From JAAAPF01 sp964481035 (GTDB lineage Bacteria > Pseudomonadota > Alphaproteobacteria > Geminicoccales > Geminicoccaceae), in assembly GCA_964481035.1 (NCBI GenBank), contig CAYZSE010000006.1:1-47361 (forward strand): a stretch of 47,361 nt of DNA. Direction: 5' to 3'. Numbering within the stretch: position 1 is the first letter of the stretch; each line of letters opens with the position of its first letter. The notes below the pieces were generated by a model that searched no databases, was not told where the DNA came from, and was given only the letters and a program-made list of their open reading frames with translations. The position numbers and the translations under genes are program-made. Positions 8,999 to 18,000 of this stretch are shown here, piece after piece.

Positions 8999-10419
8999 GA
9001 CGCGCCGGCGCCCTTGCCGTCGTCGCCGTCCGCGTCCCTGAGCCCGTAGCGGTGCAGCTTGACGTAGAGGCTCTGGCGCGAGAGCCCGAGCAGTTCGGCC
9101 GCCGAGGCGCGGTTGTTGCCGGTGAGCTCCAGCGCGGCCTCGATGTAGAGCCGTTCGATCATGTCGGTGGTCTCGCGCACGAGCTCCTTCAACGACACCC
9201 GGCCGACGAGCTCGGTGAGCTGGTCGACCGAGCGCGGCAGGGCCATCGGCCCGCCACCCGGCGCCTGCAGCCGCCGGCCGACGTTGCGGATGAGAAAGCC
9301 GAAGCTCGGCTTGCCGCCGTCGACGACCGCGACCGCGGAGACCTCGACGTCGGTCGTGACCCCGTACTCACCGCGCAGCTGCGTCGCGAACAGTTTGACC
9401 ACGCCGCGCTCGCGCAGGTTGGCGAACATGACGTTGAGATCGACGCCGGAGCGCCCGACCCAGCGATCGAGGGACTGGCCTTGCGCCTGCTCGGGATTGG
9501 CCAGCTGGGCGAGATCGACGAAGGCCGCGTTCGCCTGCAGGATGCGGCCGTCGGCCGCGGTCAGGACGAAGGCGTCCGGCGCGTCGGCGATGGCCCGCAG
9601 AATCTTGTTGTCGGCCGTCGAATGGGCGACCGCGGTGGTCACCGGCGCGACCCGGACGAGAAACAGCGCGGCCGCCTCTTGGCGGAACAACGACGCCGAG
9701 ACCACGTAGCGGTCGTCGTGGTCGACCAGCTTGACGTTGACGTCGTCGGGCCGGCCGCTCGTGCGCACGCCGGCGAGCATGGCATCGATCGCCCGCCGGC
9801 CTTCGGCGTCGAAGCCGTCGGGGAAGGTCCTGCCCACCAGCCGCCGCTCGTCGTCCCCGAGACGGCGGGCCGCTGCCGGGTTGGCCTCGAGGACCTTTTG
9901 TGTGGCCGCATCGACGATCAGGATCGGGTCCGAGGCGATCTGGAAAAGCAGACGATAGCGCGTCTCGACGTGGCGCAGACGAGAATAGTCGCGCTCCAGC
10001 GACTGCTGGGCGTCGATCAGCCGCTGCTGGAGCTGGGCGGTCGGACGCAGGTCGCGGCCCGCCAAGAGGAACCGGCTGGTGGCCCCCAAGGGTACGCAGC
10101 GGTAGAGGATCGGCAGGTCCGGCCCCGACGGGGCCGGATGGTTGAGATGTCGCCAGCGGGCCGGCGTCCCGGTGCGCGCGTCGGCCAGCATCTGCTCGAC
10201 CTTGTCCCGGCTCTCCTCGGTCACCGCCGCCGCGAAGGGCCTGCCGACCCAGCGGGGTCCGAGATCTTCGGGAAGGTCTTCGGCACCGAGCGCCACGTCG
10301 AGCACCACGCCGGCACTGTCGAGAACGATCGCCACGTCACTGGTGTCGGCGATCACGCCGGCCGTCTGCGCGGCATCGAGACCTGCGAGCGTGTCCCTCG
10401 ATTGGCTGAAGGGCTTCAC
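8995..10419 (-). CDS. ppsR: transcriptional regulator PpsR/CrtJ
   Basis: A 474-residue aerobic repressor of photosynthesis genes. It has an N-terminal PAS-like domain, a Gln-rich helix (about 127-155, QLQQRLIDAQQSLERDYSRL), two further PAS domains (about 160-260 and 275-385) and a C-terminal Fis-type helix-turn-helix (about 435-465, ELLGLSRQSLYVKLHRYGL). PpsR binds pairs of TGT-N12-ACA sites. Only one cysteine is present, Cys108; the two cysteines that form the regulatory disulfide in Rhodobacter PpsR have no counterpart. ATG at 10419 is followed by MKPFSQSRDTLAGLDAAQ. First gene of its own promoter unit, with a candidate operator at 10552-10585. Confidence 0.95.
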   Translation of the reverse strand: MKPFSQSRDTLAGLDAAQTAGVIADTSDVAIVLDSAGVVLDVALGAEDLPEDLGPRWVGRPFAAAVTEESRDKVEQMLADARTGTPARWRHLNHPAPSGPDLPILYRCVPLGATSRFLLAGRDLRPTAQLQQRLIDAQQSLERDYSRLRHVETRYRLLFQIASDPILIVDAATQKVLEANPAAARRLGDDERRLVGRTFPDGFDAEGRRAIDAMLAGVRTSGRPDDVNVKLVDHDDRYVVSASLFRQEAAALFLVRVAPVTTAVAHSTADNKILRAIADAPDAFVLTAADGRILQANAAFVDLAQLANPEQAQGQSLDRWVGRSGVDLNVMFANLRERGVVKLFATQLRGEYGVTTDVEVSAVAVVDGGKPSFGFLIRNVGRRLQAPGGGPMALPRSVDQLTELVGRVSLKELVRETTDMIERLYIEAALELTGNNRASAAELLGLSRQSLYVKLHRYGLRDADGDDGKGAGAS

Positions 10420-10551
10420 GTGAGGTCCGTCCCCGCGTCATGGCGTTGCCGCCCCTTGTCGGCCGGACCGAGAGGCCCCCCGGCTCCCGCTGCCACCGAG
10501 CCGGTCACAGCAATCGGCCGGCTCGTGTAGAAAGCCAAGGCTGCAAGAAAA

Positions 10552-10585
10552 TGTCAAGGCAAGTTTACGTCGCGTTACGTTGACA
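10552..10585 (-). promoter_or_regulatory. composite PpsR-type operator upstream of ppsR
   Basis: The element fits TGT-N12-ACGT-N12-ACA: TGTCAA at 10552, ACGT at 10567-10570, TTGACA at 10580-10585. It can be read as two PpsR sites overlapping by two bases, each with one imperfect arm (ACG or CGT). The left TGTCAA read on the minus strand is TTGACA, a consensus -35 about 133 bases before the ppsR start; a -10 is not obvious. The site implies autoregulation. The remainder of the 180-base ppaA-ppsR spacer (10420-10599) holds nothing else I recognise. Confidence 0.6.
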
Positions 10586-10599
10586 CTTGGCGCGAGAGT

Positions 10600-11505
10600 T
10601 CAGTCATTCGCCGCCAGCCCGAGCCGATCCGCCTGCGACACCGCGTCCGCCGCATCCAAGGCCGTGCCGTCCGCGCCGACGTCGAGGGCGCGCTGGGGGT
10701 GCTGGTGCAACGCTCGACCGCCGACCAAGACGGCGATCTCGCCGTTGCGGGTTCGCCGGCGGACGGCCGGGACGACCTCGGCCAGGTTGTCGAGGCGCGC
10801 CGCGCAGCCGGTGGTCAGGACGGCGAGATCGAAGCGATGCTCCTTGAGGACGCGGAGCAGCTCGTCGGTGGTACAGAAATTGTCCGACCAGACGTCCCAC
10901 CCGGCCCGGCGGAAGAACTCGGCGGTCATCGCCGCCTCGAAGCTGTCGACCATGGTCACGCCGCAGATCTGCGTGGCACAGGGCACCGGCGCCACCAGCA
11001 CGCGCCGTGCGCGGGTCACCAACTCGCGCTCGGCGTAGAAGGCCGGTGCCAATTCGTGCATCGCGCAGCGGAGCTGCGAAAGGGCCGCGGCGACCAGCGC
11101 GCCGTCGCACCTATCCTCCGCGCAACGCTCGCCGAGCCGGCGCGCCGCCGGCGCCAACAGAGTGAGGTAGATCGCCTCGACGGAGGCGCCCCGCTCGTGC
11201 AGCTGCGCGAGGCTCGACGAGAGCGCCGCCGCGTCGCCGCCCAGAGCGAGCTCGACGACGGTATCGACTGAGACCAAGGTACCCTGCACCGGAAGCCCCT
11301 CCGGCTCGCAGTGCGGCGCCCGGTTGCCGAGCACCAGGCGCGGCACGATGGCATCGTCCACCGTGCGGCGAAGTTGCACAGGCGGTGCCGGATCGTCGGC
11401 CCGGCTCGCCCACGGCGAGGGCCGCGAACGGCTTTCGCCGGCACCTGGATGTTCTCGGACGTAATGCGGCGAAACCCTTGCCGATCGCGCTTCGGACGGA
11501 GCCAT
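10600..11505 (-). CDS. ppaA: PpaA/AerR-family B12-binding-domain antirepressor
   Basis: A 301-residue protein with a C-terminal cobalamin-binding-like (SCHIC/B12) domain: VLVAPVPCATQICGVTMVDS, then AEFFRRAGWDVWSDNF, and LVGGRALHQHP near the end. In Rhodobacter the orthologue (AerR/PpaA) modulates CrtJ/PpsR in response to light via cobalamin. The gene lies directly upstream of ppsR on the same strand, the standard context. ATG 11505 has a strong GGGAGGAGGG Shine-Dalgarno; the extended frame upstream runs through the promoter region and is not coding. It is divergent from bchF, with which it shares an operator region. Confidence 0.9.
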   Translation of the reverse strand: MAPSEARSARVSPHYVREHPGAGESRSRPSPWASRADDPAPPVQLRRTVDDAIVPRLVLGNRAPHCEPEGLPVQGTLVSVDTVVELALGGDAAALSSSLAQLHERGASVEAIYLTLLAPAARRLGERCAEDRCDGALVAAALSQLRCAMHELAPAFYAERELVTRARRVLVAPVPCATQICGVTMVDSFEAAMTAEFFRRAGWDVWSDNFCTTDELLRVLKEHRFDLAVLTTGCAARLDNLAEVVPAVRRRTRNGEIAVLVGGRALHQHPQRALDVGADGTALDAADAVSQADRLGLAAND

Positions 11506-11595
11506 AAGGGCCCTCCTCCCTGAGCCAGGATCCCTGATTAGGAGGGGGAAAATCGGCTCGCAAGACCGACCACCCGATGACTTGACACCTGCATC

Positions 11596-11624
11596 GGAAT
11601 AGATGTGTCGAGCCGTTTTGTCAA
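11596..11624 (-). promoter_or_regulatory. sigma70-type promoter for ppaA
   Basis: On the minus strand a perfect -35 TTGACA (11624-11619), a 17-base spacer and TATTCC (11601-11596) as -10. This predicts transcription starting near 11589 and an 84-base leader to the ppaA ATG. The -35 is the left arm of the composite operator, so bound PpsR would block it. Confidence 0.55.
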
Positions 11625-11652
11625 TTTCCCTTGACGTTGGGTCTAGTTGACA
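11619..11652. promoter_or_regulatory. composite PpsR-type operator between ppaA and bchF
   Basis: Same layout as the ppsR-proximal element: TGTCAA at 11619, central ACGT at 11634-11637, TTGACA at 11647-11652, i.e. TGT-N12-ACGT-N12-ACA over 34 bp. The left component (TGTCAA-N6-TTGACG) is one base off a perfect PpsR palindrome. Both outer arms coincide with -35 hexamers, one for each divergent gene. Confidence 0.65.
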
Positions 11653-11676
11653 GCGCCCGGAGCGCACTCGTACCGT
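11647..11676 (+). promoter_or_regulatory. sigma70-type promoter for the bchF operon
   Basis: TTGACA (11647-11652), an 18-base spacer, then TACCGT (11671-11676), which keeps the TAxxxT positions of a -10. Transcription would start near 11683, 25 bases before the GTG of bchF. The -35 is the right arm of the composite operator. Confidence 0.45.
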
Positions 11677-11707
11677 GCGTCACCACACAGGACGCGTGGG
11701 AGGCGTC

Positions 11708-12214
11708 GTGACCCTGACCTCGGCCGCAAAGGCCAAACCACCCCTCTACACCCCGGCGGAACGCCGCCGTCGCGACGCCTCGCCTTGGACCGTCGTCCAG
11801 GGCGTGCTCGCCCCGGTGCAGTTCGCGGTGTTCCTGGTCAGTCTGGGCCTCGTCGTGCGTTATCTCGCGACCGGCGAAGGCTTCGCGGTCGCGACGGGCT
11901 CGGTCGTGGTCAAGACCTTGGTCCTGTACACCATCATGGTCACCGGCTCGATTTGGGAGAAGGTGGTGTTCGGGCGCTGGCTCTTCGCCCCCGCCTTCTT
12001 CTGGGAGGACGTGTTCAGCGTTCTCGTGCTCGCGCTGCACACCGCCTATCTCGTCGCCCTGGCCACCGGCGCGCAGTCGCCGACGGGTCTGATGCTGCTC
12101 GCGCTCGCGGCCTACGCCGCCTACGTCGTCAACGCCTTTCAGTTCCTCTGGAAGCTTCGGGCGGCGCGGCTGCAGGCGGCCGCCCCCGCGACCGTCGGCG
12201 GAGCGCGCGCATGA
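11708..12214 (+). CDS. bchF: 2-vinyl bacteriochlorophyllide hydratase BchF
   Basis: A 168-residue membrane protein that hydrates the C3 vinyl group on the way to bacteriochlorophyllide a. Recognisable stretches are LYTPAERRRRDASPWT at the N-terminus, then membrane spans around TGSIWEKVVFGRWLFAPAFF, where WE-F-AFFWED is the family core. GTG at 11708 has a GGGAGG Shine-Dalgarno six bases upstream; an ATG-like start further up (11675) would lie inside the predicted -10. The stop overlaps bchN as ATGA. First gene of the right-hand superoperon. Confidence 0.93.
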   Translation: MTLTSAAKAKPPLYTPAERRRRDASPWTVVQGVLAPVQFAVFLVSLGLVVRYLATGEGFAVATGSVVVKTLVLYTIMVTGSIWEKVVFGRWLFAPAFFWEDVFSVLVLALHTAYLVALATGAQSPTGLMLLALAAYAAYVVNAFQFLWKLRAARLQAAAPATVGGARA

Positions 12215-13497
12215 GCGTCGACACCGTCGCGCGGCCGAGCCTGGCCACCACCTGCGACGCGCCGGAGATCCGGCGCGAGCGCGGCCAGCGCGAGGTCTTC
12301 TGCGGGCTTACCGGCATCATCTGGCTGCACCGCAAGATCCAGGACGCCTTCTTCCTGATCGTCGGCTCGCGCACCTGCGCGCATCTGATGCAGTCGGCGG
12401 CGGGCGTCATGATCTTCGCCGAGCCGCGCTTCGCCACGGCGATCCTCGACGAGCGCGACCTCGCCGGCATGGCGGACCTCAACGACGAGCTCGACCGGGT
12501 CGTGACGCGGCTCGTCGAGCGCCGCCCCGAGATCAAGCTGCTGTTCCTCGTGGGCTCCTGCCCGTCGGAGGTCATCAAGCTCGACCTGCACCGCGCCGCG
12601 GAGCGCCTCTCGAGCCGGTTCCACCCGGACGTCCGCATCCTCGACTACTCGGGCAGCGGCATCGAGACGACCTTCACCCAGGGCGAGGACGCCTGCCTCG
12701 CGGCGCTGGTCCCCGAGCTGCCGGCACGGACCGAGGAGACCGCGGAGCTCATGGTCGTCGGCGCCCTCGCCGACGTCGTCGAGGCGCAGTTCCGCCGGCT
12801 CCTCGCGGCGATGGGCCTCACCGACGTGCGCTTCCTGCCGCCCACCCGCGCGACCGACCTGCCGCCCGTCGGGCCGGGCACCCGCTACCTCCTGGCCCAG
12901 CCGTTCCTGACAGACACGGCGCGGGCCCTCGACAAGCGCGGCGCCCAACACGTCCCGGCCACGTTCCCCTTGGGCGTCGAAGGGACCACCGCCTGGCTCG
13001 AGGCGGCCGGTCGGGCCATGGGCGTGCCGACCGCCGCGGTCGAGCAGGCGATACGGCCGGCGGTGGCACGGGCCGAGCTGGCGCTCGAGCGCTATCGCGG
13101 CGAGCTCTCGGGCAAGCGGGTCTTCTTCTTCCCCGATTCGCAGCTCGAGATACCGCTCGCCCGTTTCCTCGCCCGCGAGATCGGCATGGAGCTGGTCGAA
13201 GTCGCGACGCCCTACCTGCACCGCCAGCACCTCGCCGCCGAGCTGGCGCTCCTGCCCGCGGGGACGACCTTGGTCGAAGGGGGCGACGTCGAGCACCAGC
13301 TCGACCGCTGCCGCGATGCGCGTCCCGACCTCACGGTCTGCGGTCTCGGCCTCGCCAACCCGCTCGAGGCCGAAGGGCTCACGACCAAGTGGTCGATCGA
13401 GCTCCTGTTCACGCCGCTGCAGGGTTACGAGCAGGCGGGCGACCTCGCCGAGGTCTTCGCGCGGCCGCTCGTCCGGCGCACGCGGTTGAGGGTGTAG
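12211..13497 (+). CDS. bchN: dark-operative protochlorophyllide reductase subunit BchN
   Basis: A 428-residue subunit of the nitrogenase-like NB component. With BchB it binds a [4Fe-4S] cluster and reduces ring D of protochlorophyllide independently of light. The three cluster cysteines are at 31 (EVFCGLTGI), 56 (SRTCAHLM) and 117 (GSCPSEVIK), with exactly the spacing known from Rhodobacter BchN (26, 51, 112). ATG 12211 overlaps the bchF TGA. The N-terminus is five residues longer than in Rhodobacter. Confidence 0.97.
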   Translation: MSVDTVARPSLATTCDAPEIRRERGQREVFCGLTGIIWLHRKIQDAFFLIVGSRTCAHLMQSAAGVMIFAEPRFATAILDERDLAGMADLNDELDRVVTRLVERRPEIKLLFLVGSCPSEVIKLDLHRAAERLSSRFHPDVRILDYSGSGIETTFTQGEDACLAALVPELPARTEETAELMVVGALADVVEAQFRRLLAAMGLTDVRFLPPTRATDLPPVGPGTRYLLAQPFLTDTARALDKRGAQHVPATFPLGVEGTTAWLEAAGRAMGVPTAAVEQAIRPAVARAELALERYRGELSGKRVFFFPDSQLEIPLARFLAREIGMELVEVATPYLHRQHLAAELALLPAGTTLVEGGDVEHQLDRCRDARPDLTVCGLGLANPLEAEGLTTKWSIELLFTPLQGYEQAGDLAEVFARPLVRRTRLRV

Positions 13498-13501
13498 GGC
13501 C

Positions 13502-15058
13502 ATGCAGCTGACCGTCTGGACCTACGAGGGCCCCCCGCACATCGGCGCGATGCGCGTCGCCACCGCGATGCAGGGTGTGCACTACGTGCTGCACGCCCCA
13601 CAGGGCGACACCTACGCCGACCTCCTCTTCACGATGATCGAGCGCCGCGACGAGCGACCGCCCGTCACCTACACGACCTTCCAGGCCCGCGATCTCGGCA
13701 GCGATACCGCCGAGCTGTTCAAGAGTGCCGCGAAGAGCGCCTACGAGCGCTTCCGACCGCAGGCGCTGATGGTCGGCGCGTCGTGCACGGCGGAGCTCAT
13801 CCAGGACGACCCGGGCGGTCTCGCCCGCGCCCTCGAGCTGCCGGTGCCGGTCGTGCCGCTCGAGCTTCCGGCCTATCAGAAGAAGGAGAACTGGGGCGCC
13901 GCCGAGACCTTCTACCGGATGGTCCGCGCCTTCGCGCCGCCGCGCGAGGCCGTGCCGGACCGTTCTGCCGCGCGACCCTCGTGCAACATCCTGGGACCGA
14001 CGGCGCTGGGCTTTCGTCACCGCGACGACCTTCGCGAGATCCGGGGCCTGCTGGAGCGTCTCGGCGTCACGATCAACGTGGTGGCGCCGTTGGGCGCGGC
14101 GCCGGCGGATCTCGCACGCATCGCCGAGGCCAACTTCAACGTCGTCCTCTACCCGGAGATCGCCGCCGTCGCCACCCGCTGGCTGGAACGGACCTTCGGC
14201 CAGCCGTCGACGACCGTCGTGCCGATCGGCGTCGGCGCGACCCGGGAGTTCATCGCCGAGGTCGCGGCGCTCGCCGGGGTCGACCCGGCGCCGGTGCTGG
14301 CCGAGGGCGAGGGGCGGCTGCCCTGGTACTCGCGCTCGGTCGATTCGACCTATCTCACCGGCAAGCGGGTCTTCGTCTTCGGCGACGCGACCCACGTCCT
14401 TGGCGCGGTCCGCGTCGCCCGCGAAGAGCTCGCCTTCGAGGTGGTCGGGCTCGGCACCTACAGCCGCGAGATGGCCCGCGAGGTCCGCGCGCTCGCGAGC
14501 GAGCTCGGCCTCGAGGCGCTCATCACCGACGACTATCTCGACGTCGAGACCAGGGTCGCCGAGCTGCAGCCCGAGCTGGTCCTCGGAACCCAGATGGAGC
14601 GGCACATCGCCAAGCGCCTGGGGGTGCCCTGCGCGGTCATCTCGGCGCCGGTCCACGTGCAGGACTTTCCGGCCCGCTACGCGCCGCAGATGGGCTTCGA
14701 GGGGGCCAACGTCCTCTTCGACACCTGGGTTCAGCCGCTGATGATGGGGCTCGAGGAGCATCTGCTCACGATGTTCCGCGACGACTTCGAGTTTCACGAC
14801 GGCGCTGGCGCCTCGCACCTCGGCCGCACCCGGCAGGCGCCCGTCGCGCCGGCCGAGGCGGGCGGGATCGCCGCGTCCGTCACCGTCCCCGTCGGCGCGC
14901 CGAGCTGGGCGCCCGACGCCGAGCGCGAGCTCAAGAAGATCCCGTTCTTCGTCCGCCCCAAGGCCCGTCGCAACACCGAGCGTTACGCCACCGAGCACGG
15001 CGTCGCCGAGATCACGGTCGAGACCCTGTATGATGCCAAAGCCCAGTTCAGCCGCTGA
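13502..15058 (+). CDS. bchB: dark-operative protochlorophyllide reductase subunit BchB
   Basis: A 518-residue partner of BchN. The unusual aspartate cluster ligand is at position 36 (HAPQGD), identical in number to Rhodobacter. The proton-donor Asp lies in WYSRSVDSTYL (Asp281). The C-terminal domain (PFFVRPKARRNTERYATEHG) is the small BchB-specific helical domain. It starts four bases after bchN. Its last 29 bases overlap the start of bchH, so the two are translationally coupled. Confidence 0.97.
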   Translation: MQLTVWTYEGPPHIGAMRVATAMQGVHYVLHAPQGDTYADLLFTMIERRDERPPVTYTTFQARDLGSDTAELFKSAAKSAYERFRPQALMVGASCTAELIQDDPGGLARALELPVPVVPLELPAYQKKENWGAAETFYRMVRAFAPPREAVPDRSAARPSCNILGPTALGFRHRDDLREIRGLLERLGVTINVVAPLGAAPADLARIAEANFNVVLYPEIAAVATRWLERTFGQPSTTVVPIGVGATREFIAEVAALAGVDPAPVLAEGEGRLPWYSRSVDSTYLTGKRVFVFGDATHVLGAVRVAREELAFEVVGLGTYSREMAREVRALASELGLEALITDDYLDVETRVAELQPELVLGTQMERHIAKRLGVPCAVISAPVHVQDFPARYAPQMGFEGANVLFDTWVQPLMMGLEEHLLTMFRDDFEFHDGAGASHLGRTRQAPVAPAEAGGIAASVTVPVGAPSWAPDAERELKKIPFFVRPKARRNTERYATEHGVAEITVETLYDAKAQFSR

Positions 15059-18000
15059 TCCGACCCCTGTGCGGGTCGTTCTCGTCAGCCTCGACAGCCA
15101 CCTCGCGGGCGCCGTCGAGCGGGCGCGGCGCGCCCTGCGTCGGGACCTGCCCGGGTTGAGCCTGAAGCTGCACGTCGCCGCCGAGTGGGCCGACGGCGGT
15201 GACGGCCTCGAGCAATGCCGCCGGGATATCGCCGAGGCGGACATCGTCTTCCTCTCCATGCTGTTCATGGAGGACCACATCCAGGCGATCCTGCCCGACC
15301 TCCGGGCGCGCCGGGACGGCTGCGACGCCATGGTGGCCTGCATCTCGGCGGGTGAGGTCATCAAGCTCACGCGCATGGGCCGCTTCAACATGGGCGGCGA
15401 GGCCAAGGGGGCGCTCGCGCTCCTCAAGCGTCTCAAGGGCTCGCGCAAGGAAGGCAAGTCCGGCGGGGCGCAGCAGCTCGCGATGCTCAAGCGGATCCCC
15501 AAGCTGCTCCGGTTCATCCCCGGCACGGCCCAGGACGTCCGTGCCTACTTCTTGACCATGCAGTACTTCCTGGCGGGCTCGGACACCAACATCGCCAACA
15601 TGGTGCGGCTGCTCGTCGACCGCTACGCCGACGGGCCGAGGCGGCATCTCCGCTCGAGCCTCAAGCCGAAGGCACCCGCCGAGTACCCCGAGACGGGGCT
15701 CTACCATCCGGGCCTGCCGGAGCGGATCGGCACCGACCCGCGCCAGCTGCCCGCGCCGCCTTCGCCCGTGCGCGGCGCGGTCGGCGTGCTGGTCATGCGC
15801 TCCTACGTGCTCGCCGGCGACACCGAGCACTACGACGGCGTCATCGCCGCGCTCGAGCGGCGAGGGCTCAGGGTCGTTACGGCGTTCGCGAGCGGCCTCG
15901 ATGCCCGCCCCGCAGTCGAGGCGTTCTTCACCGACCACGGGCGGCCGACCGTCGACGCCATCGTCTCGCTGACGGGCTTCTCGCTGGTCGGCGGGCCCGC
16001 CTACAACGACGCCGACGCGGCGGCGGGGATGCTGGAGGATCTCGACATCCCCTATCTCTCGGCGCAGGCGGTCGAGTTCCAGACGATCGAGCAGTGGCTG
16101 GCCTCGGATCGCGGCCTGCTGCCGGTCGAGGCGACGATGATGGTCGCCATTCCGGAGCTCGACGGCGCCACCGGGCCGATGATCTACGGCGGCCGGTCGG
16201 GCACCTCGCCGAGCGAGGCGGCGCGGGTCATGGTCGCCAACGCCGAACGCGCGGCGATGCTGGCCGCGCGGGTCGCCCGGCTGATCGAGCTGCGGCGGAC
16301 GCCGAAGGCCGAGCGCCGGCTCGCCGTCGTGCTCTTCAACTTCCCGCCGAACGCCGGTGCGACCGGCACCGCGGCCTATCTCTCCGTCTTCGAATCGCTG
16401 CATCACACGCTCGAGGCGCTCGCCCGCGACGGCTACGACGTGGAGGTGCCCGAGAGCGTCGACGCGCTGCGCCGGGCGGTGCTCGAGGGCAACGCCCGGC
16501 AGTTCGGCAGCGATGCCAACGTCCAGGCGCAGATCGCGGTCGACGCGCACGTCCGGCGCGAGCCGCACCTCGCCGAGATCGAGGCGCAGTGGGGCCCCGC
16601 ACCCGGCAAGCACCAGACCGACGGCGCGTCGCTCTTCGTGCTCGGGCGCCAGTTCGGCAAGGTCTTCGTCGGCGTCCAGCCCGCCTTGGGCTACGAAGGC
16701 GACCCGATGCGGCTCCTCTTCGAGCACGGCTTCGCGCCGACCCACGCGTTCTCCGCCTTCTATCACTACCTCAAGGAGGACTTCGCGGCGCACGCGGTCC
16801 TGCACTTCGGCATGCACGGCGCGCTCGAGTTCATGCCGGGCAAGCAGGTCGGCCTGAGCGACGAGTGCTGGCCGGATCGCCTCATCGGCGAGCTGCCGAA
16901 CATCTACCTCTATGCGGCGAACAACCCGTCCGAGGGCACCATCGCCAAGCGGCGGTCGGCAGCGACCCTCGTCACCTATCTCACGCCGCCGCTCGCCCAA
17001 GCCGGGCTCTATCGCGGGCTGGTCGACCTCAAGGCGTCGCTCGACCGCTGGCGCACGCTGGCCCCCGAAGCCTGGCGCGAGCGCGGCGAGCTCGCAGCGC
17101 TCATCCAAGCGCAGGCGTCGACCCTGGATCTCGCCGCGGCGGAGCCCGCGTGGCAGGGCGATCTCGACCAGAAGGTGCAGCATCTCGCCGCCGCACTGCT
17201 CGAGCTCGAATACGCCTTGATCCCGCACGGCCTGCACATCGTCGGCGAGCCGCCCTCGGCCGAGGAGCGCGTCGACATGCTGACGGCGCTCGCCGAGGCC
17301 AGCCATGGCCGCAAGGTCGAGCCCGCGGCGGTCGCCGCCCTCGTCGACGGCGCGACGCCGGAGACGGTCGCCGGCCGCGGCGCCGACGACGCCACGCTCT
17401 CGTTGTTCCGCGAGCTCGCAGCGACGGAGAAGCTGCTCGCGGTCGACCACGAGATCCGGGGCCTCCTGCACGCGCTGGACGGCGGCTTCGTCTCGCCGGC
17501 ACCGGGCGGCGACCTCTTGCGCACGCCGGCGATCCTGCCGACCGGGCGCAACCTGCACGGCTTCGATCCCTACCGTATCCCGAGCGTCTTCGCCGTGGCC
17601 GACGGCGCGCGCCAAGCCGAGCGGCTGCTCGAGCGGCATCGCGCCGACGGCAACGCGTTGCCGCAGTCGGTGGCGATGGTGCTGTGGGGCACCGACAACC
17701 TCAAGAGCGAGGGCTCCCCCCTGGCCCAGGCCCTGGCGCTGATCGGCGCGAAGCCGCGCTTCGACAGCTACGGCCGGCTCGCCGGCGCCGAGCTGGTTCC
17801 GCTCGAGGAACTGGGCCGGCCGCGGATCGACGTCGTCATGACGCTCTCGGGCATCTTCCGCGACCTCCTGCCCTTGCAGACGCGGCTCTTGGCGGAGGCC
17901 GCCTGGCTCGCCGCCTCGGCGGACGAGCCGGACGAGCTGAACTACGTCGCCAAGCACGCCCGCGCCTACCAGGCGGCCAACGGCTGCGACCTCGAGACCG

